Positions 54,283 through 63,266 of a stretch of 64,000 nt of DNA are shown one piece after another (the stretch's first letter is position 1; each line of letters opens with the position of its first letter). The stretch is from CAJQPP01 sp963793465 (lineage in GTDB: Bacteria; Planctomycetota; Planctomycetia; Pirellulales; Pirellulaceae). The DNA is taken from positions 124,001-188,000 of the forward strand of contig CAWCAJ010000006.1 of the NCBI GenBank assembly GCA_963793465.1, read 5' to 3'. The notes beneath the pieces were generated by a model, which saw nothing but the letters and a program-made list of their open reading frames with translations, did not search any database and had not been told where the DNA came from. The translations under genes were made by a program, and so were the position numbers.

Positions 54283-56169
54283 TTATTCGTCCATTTTGGC
54301 CTTGGCAGACCGAATGTCGTCCACGGTAATGATGCCGATGATCCGGTCGTCCCGCACCACGGGCAGGCTGCCAATATCGTTGGCCAGCATGACCTTCTCG
54401 GCCTTTTCCAGGGAACGCTCCGGAGCAATCGTCAACACATCGGACGTCATGCAGTCCCGCACCAGTGCGGGTTCGGTTTGATCAGCAGCCGGTTGGAAGT
54501 TCTTCAGATCGCGAGCAGTAATCACGCCGAGGATCTGCCCCTTGACATTCTCAACAGGCAGGCGAACGTGACCGTACCATTGCATCAAGGATCTGGCAAA
54601 ATCCAGCAGGTCGTCTTCCCGCACGGAAAGCACGTGGGAACTCATCACACTGTCCACCCGGGTATAGCGATCGGGGATGCTGGCCAGTACATCGCGGCTG
54701 GCCAGGGGCCATTCATGAACCGGGATACCATCCAGACAGTGTTGGTTCATCTGACGGGTGACAATCAGCAGACTTTCATCCAGTGTGCATTTGGGTCGTA
54801 GTTTACGCATGGATTGCACCATCCAGTCAGCTCCCGTTCGCTTGAGACGGACACGCTGTTCGATGGTCTCCAGGTACCTTGCCGACTCGCTGGATTCGAT
54901 GCCGATTTTGGCCAAACCCTGTCCTGCCAGCGGAATCAAATCCTCCAGAATCAACTGTGAGGCAGGTTTGCTCTTGCCAAACCAGGTGAACTCACCGGCC
55001 AGTCCATGTTGGGCGGCGATCAGGAAGTTGTGGCGGATGTCCCGAAAATGGAAATGCGATCGCCACTGGCCACGGCACTCGTCCGGCAGAGCCAGCATCA
55101 GTCCTACCCAGAAAGCGGCATTGGCCATTTCGTCCTGGGGCGTCGGTCCGGACGGGATGTATCGGTTCTCGATCCGTAAGTGTGGCTTGCCGCCTCCCAC
55201 GCCATAGCAGGCCCGGTTCCAGCGATACAAAGTTCCGTTGTGCAGGTTCATGGCCCGCAACTCCGGTGCTTCGCCCCGCCGCACCTGATCCATGGAACTG
55301 TGCTCGATATCGGATGAAATCAACAGCCGATACATGGCCACATCATCCTTGAAAATTTCCACCACCGAATCTTTCAGCCATTTGCGACCAAACACGACTC
55401 GGGGTTGTTGGTCGCGGATGTAGTTGCCCGCGTGCCGAATATCCAGACTCTGTCGGAACAGGGCGATCCGCGTTTCCATCCACAGTTCCTTGCCCAACAG
55501 GAACGGCGAGTTGACAGAACAGGCCAGAACTGGCCCCGCCAGAACCTGGGCCCAGTTGTAACGATCTGCAAATTCGCGGGGATCAATCTGCAAGTGGATC
55601 TGGAAGCTGGTATTGCAGGCCTCGTACAGAATGGAGTCGGTTTTCACACTCAGCTCATCCACTCCCTCGATATTCAGGCTGAAGTCTTCACCCCGCAACT
55701 GTTTGAGAATTTCACCCAACACCCGATAACGTGGGTTGGGAGTCATATTGTCAAAATCCAGTTCGCTTTTGCGAATGGTGGGCAGGATCCCCGTCAACAC
55801 CACCTTGCTGCCCCGCGCGGCTGCGGAATCATGGGCCATCTTCAACAACTCGTTGAGCTGGGTTTCCATGCGTTGCAGGCAACCCGGTCCGGCGTCCTGG
55901 GGGTCCAGGTTGATCTCCAGGTTCCAGCGAGCCAGTTCGGATGTAAAGTGCGGGTCCTTGATTTGCGAGAGGATTTCGGGGCCGGTCATGGCGGGCCGCA
56001 GGTCTTCCCCCACTAAACAGTATTCCTGTTCAGCGCCGATCCGGGTCTGCCCACTTTCTACCATGCCCTCAGTGATCATGGTTTCCAGAGCCTGAATGTC
56101 CTCCAGCAAATGCCGCAGGAATTTTTTCTTGGCCTGACTGGTGAGCGGACTGATCTGCTGGTCGCCCAT
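54283..56169 (-). CDS. GCS2-family ligase fused to two CBS domains
   Basis: 628 residues. Residues 1-480 form a glutamate-cysteine ligase type 2 (YbdK-like) domain: RIGAEQEYCLVGEDLRP, LARWNLEINLDPQDAG, GYxxGGGKPHLRIENRY-like YGVGGGKPHLRIENRYIPSG, and ECRGQWRSHFHFRDIRHNF. Residues 490-625 hold two CBS motifs, VMSSHVLSVREDDLL with GVITARDLKN and CMTSDVLTIAPERSL with GIITVDDIRSA. CBS pairs bind adenosyl nucleotides, so ligase activity may follow the adenylate or SAM level. GCS2 proteins make gamma-glutamylcysteine or related amide ligations. The start at 56169 matches the family opening. Confidence 0.85.
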   Translation of the reverse strand: MGDQQISPLTSQAKKKFLRHLLEDIQALETMITEGMVESGQTRIGAEQEYCLVGEDLRPAMTGPEILSQIKDPHFTSELARWNLEINLDPQDAGPGCLQRMETQLNELLKMAHDSAAARGSKVVLTGILPTIRKSELDFDNMTPNPRYRVLGEILKQLRGEDFSLNIEGVDELSVKTDSILYEACNTSFQIHLQIDPREFADRYNWAQVLAGPVLACSVNSPFLLGKELWMETRIALFRQSLDIRHAGNYIRDQQPRVVFGRKWLKDSVVEIFKDDVAMYRLLISSDIEHSSMDQVRRGEAPELRAMNLHNGTLYRWNRACYGVGGGKPHLRIENRYIPSGPTPQDEMANAAFWVGLMLALPDECRGQWRSHFHFRDIRHNFLIAAQHGLAGEFTWFGKSKPASQLILEDLIPLAGQGLAKIGIESSESARYLETIEQRVRLKRTGADWMVQSMRKLRPKCTLDESLLIVTRQMNQHCLDGIPVHEWPLASRDVLASIPDRYTRVDSVMSSHVLSVREDDLLDFARSLMQWYGHVRLPVENVKGQILGVITARDLKNFQPAADQTEPALVRDCMTSDVLTIAPERSLEKAEKVMLANDIGSLPVVRDDRIIGIITVDDIRSAKAKMDE

Positions 56170-56306
56170 GTTGCTTTTCCAAACCGGGGGAGAGAGGGAT
56201 TCTTACGAGTGTCAGTATTGTAAGTAACCGGCCGTGCCTAACAAGTTTAGGGAGCCCCGGGGATCGCCGCGGCTCCGGTTGCAAGGACGCCGATCACCGT
56301 CGCATA

Positions 56307-57556
56307 CTACTTTTGAAGTCGGGCCAGGGAAAAATGCGCCGGGTCGATGTGGGGTGTTTCCTGCAACACCAACTCCCGCACCAGACGTCCCGTGCCGGTG
56401 GCCATGCTGATGCCCAGCATGTTGTGGCCGGCTGCGATCCAGACGTTGCCAAACGCCGGACTGCGATCGATGATCGGCTTGCCGTCCCAGGTCATGGGTC
56501 GCCAACCGTACCAGTGTTCTTCAATCGGATCACAGAAGGGGTCGTGCAGGTATTTCTCGGCCGCGTTCCTCAGCAATTGCAAACGACGAGGATTCATGGA
56601 CGTATCGTAGCCCACGAATTCCATAGTCGATCCGATGCGATACTTGGTCTCCATGGGAGTGATGGCCACATGCGCATCTTCAAAAATGATGGGGTACCTG
56701 GGCATCCCGGCGGGTGTGGGCATGGTCAGGGAATAGCCTTTGCCGGGTTCGATGGGGATCTTGCAACCCAAGTGCTGGTTGAGGAAGGGTGTCCAGGCCC
56801 CGGTGGCCACGACAAACTGGTCGGCCTCGATCAACTCATCGTCACATTCGATGGCCCGGGCCCGGCCTTGCTCTCCCAGAAACCGGTCGATCGGGGCTTC
56901 TTCGATCAACCGCACCCCACGTTGCGTCAACTTTTCCCGCAAGGCTTGCATCAGCTTGTCGGGCGCAAATGACAGTCCCCTTCGTAATGCCAGGCGCCGC
57001 CCAGTCCCGGCTTCAGGGCCGGCTCCAATTCCACCAATTGCTGGCCATCGTAGGGAGTCGCGGCCACGCCAAATTCCTCGCGGAGTAACCTCTCCGTGTT
57101 GCGGTACCGCTCGAAACCCTCCACGGCGTCAAAGACGAACAGGATTCCCACTTCTTTCCATTCACAATCGACGGCTTCCTCCGCAATCAACTGCTGATAA
57201 AGCCGCTTGGATGACTGCAGCATCAAATGTCGCCCCACTGCAGATTCCAGCATGTCACGACGATTGCAACGGCGACTGAACTTCCAAAACCACTTCATGG
57301 AGTCTCTGGAAAATCGGGGTTTGACGGCAAAGGCCGAATCCCGTTTCAGGATCTCCCGCAGCGAGGCCGGAATCTGGCCTGGGCGAGTCAAAGGTAAAAT
57401 GTGACTGGGGGAGACATAACCGCAATTTCCATGCGAACAGGCGGCGCCAAATTGCCGGCGTTCGACGATGGTCACATCGCAACCGGCCTGGGACAGATTC
57501 CAGGCGCACATGGCCCCAATCACCCCGCCACCAATCACCACCACACGATCGCTCAT
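56307..57556 (-). pseudogene. D-hydroxyproline dehydrogenase-like FAD oxidoreductase, frameshifted
   Basis: The N-terminal half (from ATG 57556) has the FAD-binding VVVIGGGVIGAMCAWNLSQA and GAACSHGNCGYVSPSHILPL, typical of DadA-like dehydrogenases. Homology moves to another frame at about 56961: the text ...CHLRP then DKLMQALREKLTQ continues if one C is restored to a CCC run (GGG at 56961-56963 on the given strand). The C-terminal part, with WRPMTWDGKPIIDRSP and GHNMLGISMATGTG, is complete. In the pathway it oxidises cis-4-hydroxy-D-proline. Its ATG overlaps the epimerase stop (ATGA), and the pair is divergent from the aldehyde dehydrogenase. Restored length is about 416 residues. Confidence 0.82.
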
Positions 57557-58494
57557 CGTTTGATTCCCATGCAAAAGGGGTCGGCTGGATCCAGTATCAA
57601 TGTTGACTCACCGCATACATGGGCCTGGCCACGCAGGGTGGGAACGATCTTGCCCTCTTCCACTCTGCGATAGCTGCATTCAAACACGCTGCCAATGATA
57701 CTCTCCTGCCGCCAAACCTGGCCGGCCGCCAACAGCCCATCTGCCGCCAGGCATGCCAGTTTCGCGCTGGTGCCGGTGCCGCAGGGCGATCGATCGTATT
57801 CGCCGCCGGGGCACAACACAAAATTGCGGCTGTCATTGGCGGCGTCCACGGCCGGTCCAAAAAGCTCCACGTGATCCACCGCATGACCGTCCGGAGCCGT
57901 AATGCCTTGGGCCTTCAGGGCGTGACGAATTTGTTTGGTAACCCGCAGCAAGTGATCCGTGGCCTGGGGATCGATGCTCTCGCGAGTCTCCTTTACCAGA
58001 AAAAACCAATTGCCGCCCCAGGCGATATCGCCAGTCACCGCTCCGTAATCCGGAACGTCGACGCGGACATTGGCCTGTACCCGATAGCTGGGAATATTCT
58101 CGATCGTGACCTGGTTGGCAGCGGCCAGTTCGACCTGCACGATTCCCACCGGTGTCTCGATGCGATGAGCCCCCGGTTGAATGATGCCCAGATGCTGTAA
58201 CGTAATCACAAATCCCATCGTGCCGTGCCCGCACATTCCCAGGAATCCCGCGGTATCAAAAAAAATCACTGCAGCCACGCAAGCCGGGTCATGGGGCTGG
58301 CAAAGCAAACCACCAATCAGCACGTCCGAACCTCGCGGTTCATCGACCACCGCCCGCCGCACATCGTCGTATCGTTCCTCAAACAGCTGGCGGCGTTCGC
58401 TGAGCGGGCCGCTTCCCAGGTCGGGCCCGCCCTGGACGATGATCCTTGTTGGCTCTCCCCCGGTATGGGAATCAATGACCTGAATGTACTTCAT
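57553..58494 (-). CDS. 4-hydroxyproline 2-epimerase (proline racemase family)
   Basis: 313 residues, the usual length. The catalytic pair is Cys88 in MCGHGTMG and Cys238 in SPCGTGTSAK. Both being Cys separates it from the Thr-containing dehydratase relatives. It interconverts trans-4-hydroxy-L-proline and cis-4-hydroxy-D-proline, the first step of hydroxyproline use. The start at 58494 (MKYIQVIDSHTGGEPTR) fits the family; the 30 upstream codons do not. The oxidase gene follows with a four-base overlap. The 219-base gap to the divergent dehydrogenase gene should contain shared control sites. Confidence 0.85.
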   Translation of the reverse strand: MKYIQVIDSHTGGEPTRIIVQGGPDLGSGPLSERRQLFEERYDDVRRAVVDEPRGSDVLIGGLLCQPHDPACVAAVIFFDTAGFLGMCGHGTMGFVITLQHLGIIQPGAHRIETPVGIVQVELAAANQVTIENIPSYRVQANVRVDVPDYGAVTGDIAWGGNWFFLVKETRESIDPQATDHLLRVTKQIRHALKAQGITAPDGHAVDHVELFGPAVDAANDSRNFVLCPGGEYDRSPCGTGTSAKLACLAADGLLAAGQVWRQESIIGSVFECSYRRVEEGKIVPTLRGQAHVCGESTLILDPADPFCMGIKR

Positions 58495-58713
58495 GATCGG
58501 CAAGGTCGACGGGGAACAAGGATTGCAGTCGTCAGAGATTCCAGTACTTTGTGGGTCCAGCGGCAGTTGGATTGCGGCCGGCATGTGCCCCCGTGTCGAC
58601 CCGCGAACGCCCGGGTCACCGACCGCCCAGTTTAGGTGACGAGGCGATCGTCTGCCACTGCCAAGCCGTTACTTACCGCTCGACGAACGCTAACCGAACC
58701 GAGGAACCAGACG

Positions 58714-60288
58714 ATGCCCACTCACCAGGTACTGATCGCAGGCGCGTGGCGTGATTCTGCCGCCACGGAGACCTTCCAGGCCGAGGATCCCCTGACGGAG
58801 ACTGCCATCGAAGACGCGTTTCCGGTCAGCCCCTGGAGCGAATGCGAGTCGGCTCTGCAGGCCGCCGGGCAAGCCTGGGAACAGTTACGCCTACGCCCGG
58901 CGGAACAGATTGCCGCCTTCCTGGAACGTTATGCCGATCGCATCGAAGCCCGCACAGCCGAAATTTGTGCATTGGCCTGCCGCGAAACGGCTCTGCCCGT
59001 GGAACCGCGGCTGGCGTCCGGCGAATTGCCCCGCACCACCAACCAATTGCGACAGGCCGCAGCGGCTGCCCGGCATTCCAGCTGGTGCCAGCCCACCATC
59101 GACACCGCCTCCAATATTCGGTCTTGTCTCGGTTCCCTCGGACCCGTGGCCGTATTTGGTCCAAATAACTTTCCGTTGGCCTTTGGAAGCGTTTCCGGAG
59201 GGGACTTTGCGGCCGCCATTGCCGCCGGTAACCCGGTCATTGGCAAAGCCAACAGCATGCATCCCGGCACGACACGGTTGCTGGCCGAAGAAGCCCAGTT
59301 GGCAGTCCAGGAAACCGGCTTGCCCAATGCCACTGTGCAACTGATCTACCGAATGTCTCATGAAGATGGCGCAAGGTTGGCCAGCGACCCGCGTTTGGGG
59401 GCCCTGGGCTATACCGGCAGTCGTCAGGCCGGCCTGAAACTGAAAGCGGCCGCTGACGCCGCGGGAAAGCCAATCTACCTGGAGTTGTCGTCGGTGAACC
59501 CGGTGGTGGTCCTGCCGGGCGCCTTGCAGGAGCGTGCTGAAGAGATCGCCAACGAATTGACAACCAGTTGCCTGATGGGCACCGGGCAGTTCTGTACCAA
59601 CCCCGGCCTGATCCTGTTGCCGACAGGTTCCGCGGGCGATGCCTTTCGCGACAGCCTGGTCAAACAATTCCAATCCGCCTCCGTCGGCACCCTGCTTTCC
59701 CGAACCGGACAAGCTGGTTTGGCCAACGCCATTGCCACGTTGCAAAACGCGGGAGCCCATGTTCTCTGTGGCGGCGAACCCGGAGGAGGGCAGGGCTACA
59801 GTTATCACAACACGGTGTTGGAAGTCGCGGGTGCCGCGTTCCTGAGCCAGCCGGAGGCGTTGCAGACGGAAGCATTTGGTAACGCCACATTGTTGGTGCG
59901 TTTTCAGTCCATCGATCAGGCGATCCAAATCGTGAGGTGTCTGGAAGGCAATTTGACGGGCGGGCTTTACAGTGCCCGGGATGGGTTCGATGACGCCGCC
60001 TACGATGCCATCGCACCTTACCTGCGGCAGAAGGTAGGACGTTTGTTGAATGACAAAATGCCGACCGGAGTGGCCGTCTGTGCGGCCATGAATCACGGTG
60101 GACCCTATCCCGCCACCGGGCATCCCGGCTTTACAGCGGTCGGTATGCCGGCAGCAATTGTCCGCTTCGCCATGTTGCAGAGTTTTGATAACGTGCGACC
60201 CCATCGACTACCGGCTATTCTGCAGGACGCGAATCCCGGCAAAGTCTGGCGGCTGATTGACGGCCAATGGACCCAGGCCAGTCTGTAA
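58714..60288 (+). CDS. Alpha-ketoglutarate semialdehyde (2,5-dioxovalerate) dehydrogenase
   Basis: 524 residues, the size of the NADP-dependent aldehyde dehydrogenase subgroup that oxidises 2,5-dioxopentanoate to 2-oxoglutarate. The catalytic Cys lies in GTGQFCTNPGLILLP and the general base Glu in YLELSSVNPVVV; FGPNNFPLAFGSV and GYTGSRQAGLKL mark the cofactor region. In the hydroxyproline pathway this is the last step. The ATG at 58714 follows GAGGAA. It is divergent from the epimerase-oxidase pair and converges with the DapA-like gene. Confidence 0.82.
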   Translation: MPTHQVLIAGAWRDSAATETFQAEDPLTETAIEDAFPVSPWSECESALQAAGQAWEQLRLRPAEQIAAFLERYADRIEARTAEICALACRETALPVEPRLASGELPRTTNQLRQAAAAARHSSWCQPTIDTASNIRSCLGSLGPVAVFGPNNFPLAFGSVSGGDFAAAIAAGNPVIGKANSMHPGTTRLLAEEAQLAVQETGLPNATVQLIYRMSHEDGARLASDPRLGALGYTGSRQAGLKLKAAADAAGKPIYLELSSVNPVVVLPGALQERAEEIANELTTSCLMGTGQFCTNPGLILLPTGSAGDAFRDSLVKQFQSASVGTLLSRTGQAGLANAIATLQNAGAHVLCGGEPGGGQGYSYHNTVLEVAGAAFLSQPEALQTEAFGNATLLVRFQSIDQAIQIVRCLEGNLTGGLYSARDGFDDAAYDAIAPYLRQKVGRLLNDKMPTGVAVCAAMNHGGPYPATGHPGFTAVGMPAAIVRFAMLQSFDNVRPHRLPAILQDANPGKVWRLIDGQWTQASL

Positions 60289-60564
60289 TGGGAATTTCCC
60301 GGTCTCGGAAAGTAGGGCTTTTTCGGATACCTGGCAACCTGCGCAATCTGGTGCCGGACCTGCTGGCCATTCGGAACGACACTGCTGTGCTACCAACAGT
60401 CCGAGCAGACGTCATCGGCGTTGACAGACGCTCGAGCGATCTGATTCGGGAAGCCAGTTCCAGGTTCGCCGAAGTTGCCCGGGACAACGGTGCTCAACTG
60501 GCGTGTTGGATGCGCAAAGCTGCAACGGCTGCTCAACGGTATCGGGTGCTGCGGGAAACGCGTG
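60289..60564. other. Intergenic region between convergent hydroxyproline genes
   Basis: 276 bases after the dehydrogenase stop with no supported gene. An open frame on the plus strand runs into the antisense of the DapA-like gene, and its Arg-rich content argues against coding. No clear terminator hairpin was found for either gene. Confidence 0.45.
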
Positions 60565-61537
60565 CTAAACGTTGGCGGTTTCAGCGACCCTGTGGGCGTA
60601 GTCCTTGCCGGGCCAGGCGGACCACCATTTGCCAAACAGCTCGTATTGCATTTCCACGAAATTCCGCTGACTGTCACTCAAGCGATCCGACTCATTGAAA
60701 TGCAACTCGTATTCGGGTTCGCCGTTGAGTGCCAACAGGTACTTGTAAAACAGCACCAGGTCCGGGCCTTCGTCAAAAGTGGACAATACCAGCAAGGCTT
60801 CTTCCAGCTGTTGAGCCAGGCCGCGTGCCTGCACGTCACCGGCGGCGGCCCGTTCGCATAGATCGATCAAACAGAGGACTTCCTGGGGCAGGGCATTGCC
60901 AATCCCGGTAATCGCGCCCCGGGCGTTACAGTTCACATAGCCGTGGAAAACCTGCGTGTCGACCCCCACCATCAAGGTCAGGCAGGGGTCGGCCCCGGTG
61001 ATGTGTTCCGCCGCGTAGCTGAGCGATTGACTGCCACCAAATTCCTTGAATCCCACCAGGTTGGGAAACTGGTTTCGCAAATCAAAGAACAGATCGGCTC
61101 GTGTTTCGAAGCCGTAGTAGGGACTGTTGTAAATCACGGCCGGTACCTGCGGTGCCGCTGCCAGAATGGCCGCGAAGTGATCGCGTTGGGCCGCCGCGGA
61201 TGTTCCCCGTGACAGGACCCGGGGAATCACCATCAGACCCCGGGCTCCGACTTGAGCGGCGTGACGGGTGTGTTCCACGGCCGTGCGTGTATTCACCGCC
61301 CCGGTCCCCACCACGACGGGCACTCCCGCCTGACAGAGTCGTTGCACGCCCTCCATCCGCCAGGCATCGGTCAACAAGGGCCAGTCACCCATGGATCCGC
61401 AATACACCACCCCGTTCATGCCGGCGCTGGACCAATTGCTGCCCTTTGCGGACCAGCCCGTCGAAATCCGGGGTTCGATCGGATCGGCAGGGTGTCATCA
61501 AGGCGGGAATACAGCCGCTGAAAATTTGGGTGTCCAT
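60565..61537 (-). pseudogene. DapA-family deaminase/aldolase-like protein, frameshifted
   Basis: N-terminal MDTQIFSGCIPALMTPCRSD starts at 61537; from about 61426 the homology passes to the other frame as AGMNGVVYCGSMGDWPLLTD. One extra base at 61426 explains it (QQLVQ then AGMNG). The TIM barrel then continues normally: VIYNSPYYGFETRAD contains the conserved Tyr, and VGFKEFGGSQ the Schiff-base Lys. In a hydroxyproline cluster a DapA-family enzyme deaminates 1-pyrroline-4-hydroxy-2-carboxylate to 2-oxoglutarate semialdehyde. The role is inferred from neighbours. Restored length is about 323 residues. Confidence 0.75.
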
Positions 61538-61631
61538 TTGGGCAATGCTCGCAGAGGTAAAGTGACCGACGATCGAATCCGGCCATTGTATCCGGCCGCA
61601 AACAACGCTCAAGGTTGCCGCTGCCGACGGT

Positions 61632-63104
61632 TCAGGCAAACAGAGCGTGCACCGGGTGAGCCTTGACCAGTTCGCGAGGTTGGTTCAGATGGTTCATCAC
61701 CATCGTTTCGGGATCGATTCCAAAGGCGTGATAGATGGTGGCCAGCAATTCGGCCGGATGCACGGGGTCATCCACGGGCGCCGAAGCGGTTGCGTCCGAT
61801 TTGCCGTGCACGTAACCCCGTTTGATACCGGCCCCGGCGATCAGCCCCGTGTAACAATAGGGCCAATGGTCGCGTCCGTCATCGGAGTTGTCATTGCCCG
61901 ACGTGCTGACCCCACGTTGCGGACTGCGACCGAACTCACCAATCGCCACCAGCAGGGTCTCGTCCAACAGGCCCCGTTGATCGAGATCCTCAATCAGGCC
62001 ACTCAATCCCTGATCGAACATGGGTGCTGCCTGATCCTTCAGCCGCTTGCTGAGGTCCTTGTGTTGATCCCAGCTATGGTTGTCGCTGTTGGCTACCTTG
62101 GGCCAGATCACTTCCACGACCCGCGTACCGGCCTCGATCAAGCGACGGGCCAGCAGGCAGCTGTCGCCAAAGGTATTGCGGCCATACTGCTCGCGGGTGG
62201 TTTCCGCCTCTTCGGAAATCTGAAAGGCCTGACGGGCCCGCCCGGATACCACCAGGTCCAGAGCCTGTTGGTAATGGCGGTCCAATTCAAAGGCCTGCAC
62301 CGCCTTGTCGATTTCCGGCATCTGCTGGTTCACCAGCTCACGCAGGCGTGCCCGACGCCGCAACCGCACCGAAAACACTTCCGGAGGCAATTGCAGATCA
62401 TCGATTTTAATGCGTTGCATCTTTTGCATATCCATATCATCGCCGTCCGGATACAGCGTGTAGGGATCATAGGCCTTGCCCAGGAAACCGGCCGTGCCCC
62501 CTTTGCCCACGACATTGCTCTCCTGCAAAGCCCGCGGCAGCATCACAAAAGGAAGCATGGGGACTTCCACCGGTTTCATTTTGACGATGTGGGAACCAAA
62601 GTTGGGAAAGTCCTTTGGTGAAGGAGGTTCCAGTTGACCGGAAGCGCTGACTTTGTCGGTGGTGTAACCGGTCATCATCTGGTAGATGGCCGCGGTATGA
62701 TTGAACAGGCCCACTGGTGTGTAGCTCATGGAACGAATCATCGTGAACCGGTCGTTCAGACGCGCCAGTTTGGGCAGGTTCTCGGTGAATTTGATACCGG
62801 GGATTTTGGTCGAGATGGGTTGGAAAATGCTACGCACGTTGTCGGGCACGTTCTCCTTGGGGTCCCACAGGTCCAGGTGGCTGGGTCCCCCCTGCAGGTA
62901 GACCATGATGATGCTCTTGGCACGGTTCCAACCGGCCATCGCGTGTCCGCGTGGCGACATCGCGGAAGCGGATTGCAATTGTAGCAGGCTCCCCAGCGAC
63001 AGCCCCAGCATGCCGCTGCTGCCGACACGCAGCACATCCCTCCGCGTGACTTTCAATTCCCGATCACAAAGGTCCTTGCCAGGTTGTCCTACGATTCGAA
63101 ACAT
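61632..63104 (-). CDS. DUF1501 secreted protein
   Basis: 490 residues. A twin-arginine-type leader TRRDVLRVGSSGMLGLSLG (about residues 19-40) suggests export by Tat. The DUF1501 core includes SIIMVYLQGGPSHLDLWDPK, the sulfatase-like fold segments, RSMSYTPVGLFNHTAAIYQM, GEFGRSPQRGVST and RDHWPYCYTGLIAGAGIK. DUF1501 proteins form a large planctomycete family, almost always next to a DUF1549/DUF1553 protein as here; their biochemical role is unknown. ATG at 63104 starts the leader. It lies 94 bases upstream of the DapA-like gene. Confidence 0.93.
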   Translation of the reverse strand: MFRIVGQPGKDLCDRELKVTRRDVLRVGSSGMLGLSLGSLLQLQSASAMSPRGHAMAGWNRAKSIIMVYLQGGPSHLDLWDPKENVPDNVRSIFQPISTKIPGIKFTENLPKLARLNDRFTMIRSMSYTPVGLFNHTAAIYQMMTGYTTDKVSASGQLEPPSPKDFPNFGSHIVKMKPVEVPMLPFVMLPRALQESNVVGKGGTAGFLGKAYDPYTLYPDGDDMDMQKMQRIKIDDLQLPPEVFSVRLRRRARLRELVNQQMPEIDKAVQAFELDRHYQQALDLVVSGRARQAFQISEEAETTREQYGRNTFGDSCLLARRLIEAGTRVVEVIWPKVANSDNHSWDQHKDLSKRLKDQAAPMFDQGLSGLIEDLDQRGLLDETLLVAIGEFGRSPQRGVSTSGNDNSDDGRDHWPYCYTGLIAGAGIKRGYVHGKSDATASAPVDDPVHPAELLATIYHAFGIDPETMVMNHLNQPRELVKAHPVHALFA

Positions 63105-63266
63105 GGGATGCCTTTTTGGTTGGCGGCCTGGGTACGCTTGTTTGCGGCGGGCTGCATTTCTGCCAACCGTCAACGTGGTGGGTACGACGTCCGGGCCTGG
63201 GATGCAAAATGAACGGGATTCGAGACGTGCGGGGTTGGGTCGGTGTCGGTTGATTGGGGTATTAAG

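Noticed and set aside
60288..60698. Small gene after the aldehyde dehydrogenase
   Set aside because: The frame continues antisense into the DapA-like gene and the translation has no pattern.
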